Translations under genes and position numbers: made by a program
Notes under the pieces: model-generated
Told to the model about the DNA's origin: nothing
The model's input: the letters and a program-made list of their open reading frames with translations, nothing else
Databases searched by the model: none
Shown here: in pieces, positions 28,630 to 34,612 of the stretch
How positions within the stretch are numbered: position 1 is the first letter of the stretch
How the letters are laid out: every line of letters begins with the position of its first letter
Source: a virus
IMG/VR virus record: IMGVR_UViG_3300030104_004797
Coordinates: 1 to 34,612 of that record
DNA: 34,612 nucleotides
Strand: one strand, 5' to 3'

Positions 28630-31600
28630 ATGCGTTACGGTTGGAATGACGAACTCGCTAAATACGTTGAGTCTGTACCGCAGCGCGCTCGTCCCATCGT
28701 TGAGACGGTCATCACGACTGCGGCTGATATTAAGGATCGGAAGTCAGACTACTCCGGGGCCGATGCGACGGCAGCGTTCACGCTTTTTGATGATGGCGGT
28801 GTGCGACTTATCGGGTCGGGGACAAGTGCGCTGGCGGCTAATACCACGCGCGTTGCAGGGGCAGATTTAACGAACCTTCAACCGCCCACGGGTAGCGCGC
28901 TGGGCTGTGCCGTTGTCGAGCTGGGGTACACCACGGTCGTCGGGCAGCAGACAGAAATATTCGGAGCTACGGCGTATCTCGACCCGAAGACGTCAGGAAG
29001 CGGCCAAGAGGTCACGCACTGGTATGCGAACCTCTATCGTTTTGATGGCGTCTCAATTGATTCGGGACAAGAGGCGTGGTCATTGCAACCGATCGCCAGC
29101 GATTCAGTCGCAGCGGCAACATCTCCAGGCGATGTGACGTTTACGTTTGCCAAGGGTCAGGGCTTTCCGGCGTTTGGCGACCCGCCAGACTTAGAAGGCG
29201 CAAGTGTGGCGAGCGGGCTTCCGGCTGGCCCGAGTGTCGTTCTGATTGTGTGGGGTTTAAAGGGTAACGGCGAGATCGCGTCAAACACCTCATGGGACTG
29301 CGACGCTAACAACGCCTCGGTCGCGAGTGGCGACCATACCATCTACCGTTTTGACCTAACTGCGCTCGACACGACGTCAGATGTTGCGACGCTCCGGTAT
29401 ACCGCCGCAGCCGCGAGTGGTGTGCCTGCGATGTCTCTGACAGCCAACACTAGCTACACGTCGGCAACGATCTCATGGACGAACGCAGGCTCGCCCAGCA
29501 ACGAGCTTGACCTCGGCTCTGCTCCGAGCAGTGGCACAGACCTTGAGATGGTCCTGCAATACTCAGCGCCATCGACGACCACGGTCGTTGCACAAATCCG
29601 ACAACCGGATGCAGGCAGCGGAAGCCCTGGGTCGTGGTTCACCTTTGTGGACGGCGACGTTATCGGCGAGGACAGGTCAGGCGAAGAAGAAGGCAATGAC
29701 CTTAGTACGCTACCACGCCAGCAAACTTACGATCTACAAGTCGCGCTAAATACAACGACAGCGCGAACGCATACGCCGCGCTTGTTCCGTGTCGGTGTTC
29801 AAGAGATCACGCACGAAGTCGTCGACGGTTTGATAGACGTCAACGAGGCTGGGTGGGCAATCGATCCGATCACCTGTGAAGGCGAGATACCCACGCTTGA
29901 TGCGTTGCTGCATCGCGAGGGCGAGAAGGACTATCGGTCGTGGGCCGAGACGTTGTTCGCTGAAAACCATCTGAACGAGCTGGTCTTTCGGATATGGGTC
30001 GGGCACCCAGACCTAGCTCGGAAATACTGGCTCAAAATCGATGACTTTTTAGTCGGCGACTACAGTCCAGGGCCTAGCGGCATCTCTGTCCGGCTTGTGT
30101 CTCCGCTTCAGTATGTGCTGTTGCCGATCCCTGCCCATTCGGGCGGCAGTCGCACTCCGAAAGAATACGACGGCCAGACGCTTGAACAAGTATTTGACGA
30201 CATCATTAAGGTGCAGTGCGCTGTGCCGTTGCGGTATCAAGGGAACGCCCTCTGCGGATCAACGCAGGGTATCACCAGCGTCACCAAGACCGTCTCGGTT
30301 GAGACTCAAGCGATTGACGTTCTGCGCCAGATCAACTGGCTGAATGGTTCTGCGCTTATCAGTTCGCAGGGCGTGTTTAAAACGATGCCGCTGTTCTCCG
30401 ACCTGCCAGTCGACCCACAGACGCAGGCGTTTTTTGCATACGAAGACATCGCCGTCGAATCAATTGACACAGGGTTCGATCGCCGTGTTACAACCTTTGA
30501 CGTGCCTTACGGTTGGGACGGCAACAAGTACGCTGGCGAGAAGCAAGCGACACCCGGAGCGACCGTGCTCGCTCGACTTGGAAACACGGCGTTTGCTCAA
30601 GCCACCCAGCTCGACGACGGCACCGCTCGATGGATTGAAAACACGACGAACGCGACGACCGTCGGCAATCGCATCGTTGAGAACTTTCTAGCAGGGTTGA
30701 GCCAGGTCCGGTTCACGTCATCAACGGCGCGTCCGCAGCTTGAGCCTGGCGACACCTGTGTTATTGAGCAGGACATCTATGTAGGAATCGACCCGCGCTC
30801 GGGCAGGGCTCTGAGAGGCAGAGGGTGGTCGAAAGCTATGGTGACGCAATGCCATGACATCATGGGGCATGAGTTCACCGTCTGGGTGCCGTCATGGTTT
30901 GACACAATCGCCAGCACGACCGCGTTCAGTTGGAACTCGAACATGACGCCTGGCGGCAAGATGCTGTGGGAGTTTGAGGACGGGTTCGGAGAGGCCACGT
31001 CTGCGTTGTGGCGCGCAGAGCAGGGCACCCAAGCAGTAACGATCTCAGCGGGTGCGGGTCTGACAGGTGGTGGTAGCCTTGCTGCCAACCGGACAATCTC
31101 CATGAGCCGCTATGGGTTTGAGAGCCTGTCCGATCCCGATGGCGGTGGTGATAAGCTCCCGTTTTTTGATGACTCCCAAGACGGGTTCCAGTGGCTAACG
31201 CTAGGCACAGGGCTGTCGATTACCGACACGACGATTACAGCGACGGGCACCAACTTCAATGCTGGCACGGGGCTAATCGAAACTTCGGACACGTTCGCTG
31301 TGAAATACACAGCAAGCTCCAACCTTGTCGATGGCGCATCCGACTCAGGCGACATCGCGTCTGCTGATTTAATCTTGTACCGCCGCGACAGCGATGGCGT
31401 CGTTTACAAGGACACCGTTGGCGCGTTGCCGTTTACTAACAATGCAGGTGATATCACGGCGGTTACGGCTGGCACGGCGTTGAGCGGAGGAGGCACCACC
31501 GGCTCTGTCACGCTGAATGTTGACCACCTTGGATTTGAAGACCTAGCAGACCCAAATGCCGATCGCATCGCGTTCTGGGATGACAGTGCCAGCAAATTCG

Positions 31601-32586
31601 AGTGGCTTACGGTTGGCAGTGGTATGTCGATTAGTGGCACGACGATTACCGCTACTGGAACAACTACCACAGCGGGAACCGGACTGACGCTCTCAGGCAG
31701 CGAGTTCTCCGTTAAGTATGCGAGCGGGTCAAATTTGATCGACGGCGCAGGATCGGGCACAGCAGCAACTGCGGACTTGGTTCTGTTCTATGACAATGAC
31801 GACAACGTCGTCAAGAAAGACAGTCTCGCGAATATACTGGGCCTCGCTGGTGGTGATATTACGGGCGTCACGGCAGGGACAGGGTTGTCGGGTGGTGGCA
31901 CGTCTGGAACGGTCACGCTAAACGTCGAGGCATCGCAGACACAGATCACGTCCGTCGGTGCGTTAAACGCTGGCTCGATCACCAGTGGTTTCGGCAACAT
32001 CGATGTGGGCAGTTCTAATATCGACGGCGGGACCATCACGGCTGATACAGCCCTGGTCGGGACGCTTTCAACTGTCGCGCAGGGAAACATCACCTCCGTG
32101 GGTACTCTGACATCTATCACAACGTCTGGGAACCTGGATGTCGATGGCACAGCCAACCTTGATGTGGTGGACATTGATGGGGCTGTGGACATGGCAAGCA
32201 CCCTGACCATCGGCAGCACCACAACGATCGCTGGTCGCTTAGGGGTAGGGACGACATCACCCAGCTCGTACTACACGACCAACTTTGTGATCGCCAACAC
32301 CTCGTCCGGCGCGTCATCGGGGATGACGCTCGCTAATGCGAACAATGGGCAAGGCCGGATTGACTTTGCTGACGGGACATCTGGCGCGGCGCAATATCGC
32401 GGCACGATCTCGTATAGCCACGACGCCACTCCTGCGGATGGCTACATGAGGTTCGTAGCTGGAGGCAACGAAGCCCTGCGGCTTGGAAGCAACTATATCC
32501 TCATGGCTGGCATCCCAACGTCTGATCCGGGCGTCGCAAACAGCGTCTGGAACAGCTCTGGCACTCTCAAAATAAGTGCCGGTTAA
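28630..32586 (+). CDS. Large tail hub and fibre protein
   Basis: 1318 residues. The first ~400 contain fibronectin-like beta regions (SLTANTSYTSATISWTNAGS). Residues 400-760 are a tail-hub (gp27-like) part: EAGWAIDPITCEGEIPTLDA, LVFRIWVGHPDLARKYWLKI and PQLEPGDTCVIEQDIYVGID. From about 800 on are repeated Gly/Thr/Ser fibre modules (TAGTGLSGGG), and the last 130 residues are of the type seen at marine phage fibre ends (LGVGTTSPSS, GGNEALRLG). It is probably both the tip hub and the receptor-binding fibre. Confidence 0.75.
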   Translation: MRYGWNDELAKYVESVPQRARPIVETVITTAADIKDRKSDYSGADATAAFTLFDDGGVRLIGSGTSALAANTTRVAGADLTNLQPPTGSALGCAVVELGYTTVVGQQTEIFGATAYLDPKTSGSGQEVTHWYANLYRFDGVSIDSGQEAWSLQPIASDSVAAATSPGDVTFTFAKGQGFPAFGDPPDLEGASVASGLPAGPSVVLIVWGLKGNGEIASNTSWDCDANNASVASGDHTIYRFDLTALDTTSDVATLRYTAAAASGVPAMSLTANTSYTSATISWTNAGSPSNELDLGSAPSSGTDLEMVLQYSAPSTTTVVAQIRQPDAGSGSPGSWFTFVDGDVIGEDRSGEEEGNDLSTLPRQQTYDLQVALNTTTARTHTPRLFRVGVQEITHEVVDGLIDVNEAGWAIDPITCEGEIPTLDALLHREGEKDYRSWAETLFAENHLNELVFRIWVGHPDLARKYWLKIDDFLVGDYSPGPSGISVRLVSPLQYVLLPIPAHSGGSRTPKEYDGQTLEQVFDDIIKVQCAVPLRYQGNALCGSTQGITSVTKTVSVETQAIDVLRQINWLNGSALISSQGVFKTMPLFSDLPVDPQTQAFFAYEDIAVESIDTGFDRRVTTFDVPYGWDGNKYAGEKQATPGATVLARLGNTAFAQATQLDDGTARWIENTTNATTVGNRIVENFLAGLSQVRFTSSTARPQLEPGDTCVIEQDIYVGIDPRSGRALRGRGWSKAMVTQCHDIMGHEFTVWVPSWFDTIASTTAFSWNSNMTPGGKMLWEFEDGFGEATSALWRAEQGTQAVTISAGAGLTGGGSLAANRTISMSRYGFESLSDPDGGGDKLPFFDDSQDGFQWLTLGTGLSITDTTITATGTNFNAGTGLIETSDTFAVKYTASSNLVDGASDSGDIASADLILYRRDSDGVVYKDTVGALPFTNNAGDITAVTAGTALSGGGTTGSVTLNVDHLGFEDLADPNADRIAFWDDSASKFEWLTVGSGMSISGTTITATGTTTTAGTGLTLSGSEFSVKYASGSNLIDGAGSGTAATADLVLFYDNDDNVVKKDSLANILGLAGGDITGVTAGTGLSGGGTSGTVTLNVEASQTQITSVGALNAGSITSGFGNIDVGSSNIDGGTITADTALVGTLSTVAQGNITSVGTLTSITTSGNLDVDGTANLDVVDIDGAVDMASTLTIGSTTTIAGRLGVGTTSPSSYYTTNFVIANTSSGASSGMTLANANNGQGRIDFADGTSGAAQYRGTISYSHDATPADGYMRFVAGGNEALRLGSNYILMAGIPTSDPGVANSVWNSSGTLKISAG
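31036..31449 (+). repeat. Fibre module repeat, copy 1
   Basis: About 138 codons. It begins VTISAGAGLTGGG, continues with a GFESLSDPDGGGDKLPFFDD and DTTITATGTN pattern and ends in KDTVGALPFTNNAGD. Copy 2 (31450-31854) follows the same order of motifs, and a partial copy 3 starts at 31855. Confidence 0.75.
31450..31854 (+). repeat. Fibre module repeat, copy 2
   Basis: 135 codons: DITAVTAGTALSGGG, GFEDLADPNADRIAFWDD, GTTITATGTT and KDSLANILGLAGG. The third copy starts DITGVTAGTGLSGGG at 31855 and breaks off after about 20 codons. Repeated modules vary fibre length and can recombine. Confidence 0.75.
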
Positions 32587-32587
32587 T

Positions 32588-32971
32588 ATGACGCTGACCT
32601 GGGGTGTGGATACGATGGAAGTGACTTACGCAGAGGGCGCTCTGTCAGATGTAGTCACCTCGATTGCGTGGCGGTTAACTGCCATAGACGGCGAGTATGT
32701 CGACCCCGACGGACTCACCAGACCCTTGTCCGCGTCGACCGTCGGCTCTGTGGCAATTACACAGCCCGATCCCGATGATTTCACGCCGTATGCAGACATC
32801 ACTGAATCACAAGCTGTCGAGTGGGCGAAAGACGCGCTCGGCGAGGACCGGGTGGCATTTTTGGAAGCACAGGTCGGCGCAGAGGTAGAAGAACTAAAGA
32901 CACCAACCAGCGGGACTCCGGCTCTGCCGTGGGATAACACAGAAGATGACGACGATGAAGCAGACAGCTAA
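32588..32971 (+). CDS. Small tail/fibre accessory protein
   Basis: 127 residues from ATG 32588; a GTG at 32576 would overlap the upstream stop. The protein is acidic: MTLTWGVDTMEVTYAEGALS, then VVTSIAWRLTAIDGEYVDP, DITESQAVEWAKDALGEDRV and LPWDNTEDDDDEADS. I recall this pattern from small phage proteins next to tail fibres; function unknown. Confidence 0.6.
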   Translation: MTLTWGVDTMEVTYAEGALSDVVTSIAWRLTAIDGEYVDPDGLTRPLSASTVGSVAITQPDPDDFTPYADITESQAVEWAKDALGEDRVAFLEAQVGAEVEELKTPTSGTPALPWDNTEDDDDEADS

Positions 32972-33068
32972 AACGGTGCTGCCGTTTCTGACCGGAGCGT
33001 TGGCAGCGGTCGTAATGGCGGGAGCTGGGTGGGCGGTATTAAGACCAAAACCGCGCAGAAAGAGATAA
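32955..33068 (+). CDS. Small membrane protein with basic tail
   Basis: 37 residues: a single hydrophobic span (VLPFLTGALAAVVMAGAGWA) flanked by Lys/Thr upstream and a strongly basic tail (RPKPRRKR). ATG 32955 has AGAAG 9 bases upstream; ATG 32946 is an alternative. It overlaps the upstream gene. A small holin partner or other membrane function is possible. Confidence 0.45.
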   Translation: MKQTAKTVLPFLTGALAAVVMAGAGWAVLRPKPRRKR

Positions 33069-33090
33069 ACGAAAACCGGGGGGTTTAACC

Positions 33091-33438
33091 ATGACACATG
33101 AAGTCACGATGAAGGCAGGACAGTTATCAAGCGTGGGACAGAGCTTCCAGGCGCTGGAAGGCGCGAGGCCGGTGCAGCTCAGTTATAAGATTGGTAAGAT
33201 CATGCAGGAGGCTGATGCAGCGCACTCGATTATGGTTGAGACGCTCCAGCCTATGCTTGAGCCAGACGGCACCGTAGCCGAGGACAACGACACAGCGATC
33301 GCCGTGTTAAATGAGGACGTCACGCTCTCGGTGCCACAGGTCACGCTCGCAGAGCTTGAGGCCGCAGAGCTAACCGTCACCAATGACATCGCTTTGGTAT
33401 TTCTGACCTCGACCAACATCGTGACAGAGGACGTATAG
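33091..33438 (+). CDS. Hypothetical protein upstream of holins
   Basis: 115 residues from ATG 33091, with GGGGGG 8 bases upstream. It is soluble and acidic (AGQLSSVGQSFQALEGARPV, DAAHSIMVETLQPMLEPDG, VTLAELEAAELTVTNDIALV). No family. It could be a tail accessory protein or a lysis regulator. Confidence 0.6.
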   Translation: MTHEVTMKAGQLSSVGQSFQALEGARPVQLSYKIGKIMQEADAAHSIMVETLQPMLEPDGTVAEDNDTAIAVLNEDVTLSVPQVTLAELEAAELTVTNDIALVFLTSTNIVTEDV

Positions 33439-33447
33439 GCAAAAACC

Positions 33448-33741
33448 GTGAGCCCTTTTTCTTTGCTACCACACTTGCGCGATGTGTTAACCGCGACGGC
33501 AGACGTGGCAATTTCAACCCAGGTCAAACTGTTCTCAGGCGTGGCGGTCGGCACCGGCATGGCCTCATACGCGGGAGCTGTCCAGACAGTGCTCACACCA
33601 AATGACACACTGCTCCCGATTGGAGTGGTGATCGGGCTTTTTCTCGCCGCGATGACAGCCACTGCGAAGGTGGTGCGCCTAGTCGACGGCATCAACAGAC
33701 GCCTCGATGAGATCGAGGACCGGATGAGGGAGGGAAAATGA
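33448..33741 (+). CDS. Holin-like membrane protein 1
   Basis: 97 residues from GTG 33448. Two hydrophobic stretches (VAVGTGMASYAGAVQTV and LPIGVVIGLFLAAMTATAKV) are followed by a charged helical C-terminus (NRRLDEIEDRMREGK). Size, topology and position before the peptidase gene fit a class II holin. It overlaps the next membrane gene by ATGA. Confidence 0.65.
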   Translation: MSPFSLLPHLRDVLTATADVAISTQVKLFSGVAVGTGMASYAGAVQTVLTPNDTLLPIGVVIGLFLAAMTATAKVVRLVDGINRRLDEIEDRMREGK

Positions 33742-33965
33742 GTAGCAAACACTGGAAAACAGTCGACACGATTCGGATGACCTTGGCCGTGCTCGCGATT
33801 GCTGGTGGCGGTTACATGATCGAATCCGGCGACGATGGCACAATCTCCGATTTAACCGCAGCGGCTCTCGTAGTGGTTGGGATCATGGGCGTATTTCCAA
33901 AGAGCCGCAGCTTCTTCAGCAAACTGATCGACGTGATCCCCGGTCTGCCGAACCGGGAGGACTGA
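33738..33965 (+). CDS. Holin-like membrane protein 2
   Basis: 75 residues. Two spans (TLAVLAIAGGGYMIES and TAAALVVVGIMGVF), a basic C-terminus. The start overlaps holin-like protein 1 and its stop overlaps the peptidase start. It may be the true holin with the other as antiholin, or the reverse. Confidence 0.65.
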   Translation: MSSKHWKTVDTIRMTLAVLAIAGGGYMIESGDDGTISDLTAAALVVVGIMGVFPKSRSFFSKLIDVIPGLPNRED

Positions 33966-34291
33966 TGCAATTCAAAAGCGGAGTAGTCTGGACGTCCGAC
34001 GTGCATCCGAGCCTGTGGTTCGCTCGCGCCGTGCTGGACTCGGTATCGGAAAAAGTCGCAGGGCGGCAGGCCATCGTAACGTCAGTTGAGGACGGGACGC
34101 ACTCAAAGACGAGCCTGCACTATGAAGGCCGAGCGATTGACTTGAGAACGCGCGACCTAGAAGCAGGCGTGATCCACGACTATGCCAGCGAGCTGCGGAG
34201 TGCGCTGGGGCCAGGATGGGATGTCGTCGTCGAATCGACGCACATCCATATCGAGTGGGATCGCCGCAACGACGTCGCCGTTGACGAGTGA
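33965..34291 (+). CDS. M15-type peptidase endolysin
   Basis: 108 residues. Zinc ligands of peptidase M15/hedgehog-type enzymes are present: His52 and Asp59 in SLHYEGRAIDLRT, and His93 or His95 in THIHIEWD. It likely cleaves peptidoglycan cross-links (endopeptidase or carboxypeptidase). There is no signal peptide and no wall-binding domain, so it depends on the holin. The start shares one base with the holin-like stop. Confidence 0.85.
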   Translation: MQFKSGVVWTSDVHPSLWFARAVLDSVSEKVAGRQAIVTSVEDGTHSKTSLHYEGRAIDLRTRDLEAGVIHDYASELRSALGPGWDVVVESTHIHIEWDRRNDVAVDE

Positions 34292-34470
34292 TCGATCTGC
34301 GGCGTTGCCCAAGGTGCGACGAGCCTGTCGTGCTAGGGGAGTCCTATTGCTGGTATTGCGGGGCAACGCTCGACGTCCGGCAACCGGACAAGCTCTGCCC
34401 ATCGTGCGGGATACCAAGTCGCATCGCTCGGGCGATCAACGCCTATCTCAAGACAGTACGTCGGCCATGA
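34288..34470 (+). CDS. Double zinc-ribbon protein
   Basis: 60 residues from a GTG overlapping the peptidase TGA. CPRC...CWYC forms one zinc ribbon; CPSC begins a second, shorter Cys pair with no partner pair before the basic C-terminus (AINAYLKTVRRP). The stop overlaps the next zinc-finger gene (ATGA). No specific family. Confidence 0.65.
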   Translation: MIDLRRCPRCDEPVVLGESYCWYCGATLDVRQPDKLCPSCGIPSRIARAINAYLKTVRRP

Positions 34471-34592
34471 CGCCAGGAAAAAAGAAACCCGTCAAATGGG
34501 TGTGTTCTAGATGCAACACGACCAACTCGGGCATTGATACGAACTGTATGTACTGCCAGGCCCCGAACCCCGATAACGATGAAGCATACTAA
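34467..34592 (+). CDS. RanBP2-type zinc-finger mini-protein (right copy)
   Basis: Same gene as 5-130, repeated in the end overlap; the only difference is a synonymous T at 34535. In the circular genome it is a single gene, coupled by ATGA to the zinc-ribbon gene before it and overlapping the spanin-like gene after it. Confidence 0.75.
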   Translation: MTPGKKKPVKWVCSRCNTTNSGIDTNCMYCQAPNPDNDEAY

Positions 34593-34612
34593 TCTGACGA
34601 TCGCGCTCGTCT
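34579..34612 (+). CDS. Spanin-like gene, cut at the window end
   Basis: First 34 bases of the gene that is complete at 117-758. It is truncated only because the linear window ends here. Confidence 0.9.
   Translation, partial: MKHTNLTIALV

Larger units (their letters stand above)
34463..34612. repeat. Terminal direct repeat, right copy
   Basis: This is the second copy of the 150-base end repeat. It contains a full copy of the zinc-finger gene (34467-34592) and the first 34 bases of the spanin-like gene (34579 onward), which continues at 117-758 once the circle is closed. Confidence 0.95.

Noticed and set aside
1-34612. CRISPR array, rRNA genes, insertion sequences
   Set aside because: No regularly spaced repeats with spacers, no rRNA signatures and no transposase were seen.

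Overview
The window is a complete or nearly complete genome of a temperate tailed phage with siphovirus-type tail genes. The last 150 bases repeat the first 150 with a single difference (C at 73, T at 34535, synonymous), so the molecule closes into a circle of 34,462 bp and was probably assembled from a mixed population. The host is not identifiable from the sequence. A candidate lipoprotein spanin suggests a Gram-negative cell, and the marine-type tail-fibre repeats suggest an aquatic source.

Layout from left to right. (1) 1-758 and 32955-34592 form, across the circle junction, the lysis region: two small holin-like membrane proteins, an M15-type peptidase, two zinc-finger proteins and a candidate one-piece spanin. 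(2) 762-2024 is a metallophosphoesterase. (3) 2021-3314 is the immunity region: a leftward XRE repressor without a cleavage domain and a divergent ribbon-helix-helix gene, with overlapping promoters. (4) 3461-8202 is the rightward early operon, tightly packed with start-stop overlaps: an annealing-type recombinase, an SSB-like OB-fold protein with an acidic tail, AlpA-like and other HTH proteins, an HNH-like protein, tiny membrane proteins, a PDDEXK nuclease and a C5-cytosine methyltransferase. A second, conserved-looking reading frame lies inside the methyltransferase gene. (5) 8248-9779 is the integration module: attP, consisting of a tRNA-Pro(TGG) 3' half between duplicated arm-type repeats, followed by a tyrosine integrase. 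(6) 9849-11264 is replication: a DUF1376-type initiator with iterons and an A-rich tract inside its gene, a winged-helix protein, and between them a compact RNA-like element that looks like the tRNA-like domain of tmRNA without the mRNA part. (7) 11349-32971 is packaging, head and tail: TerS, TerL, portal, MuF protein with a C-terminal zincin domain, scaffold, capsid, connectors, tail tube, frameshifted G/GT chaperones, tape measure, and tail-tip and fibre proteins.

A leftward accessory cassette (17814-20152) interrupts the late operon between the MuF/neck genes and the scaffold. It has its own promoter with a 15-bp palindromic operator in the spacer, a small XRE regulator, a zinc-finger protein and a second, unrelated C5 methyltransferase.

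The most unusual items are the tmRNA-TLD-like element (10806-10883), the dual-frame methyltransferase locus (7498-8202), the MuF-zincin fusion with a downstream partner gene (15003-16993), the internal origin-like repeats (10169-10296) and the regulated accessory cassette. Family names are given from memory of motifs; no searches were run.
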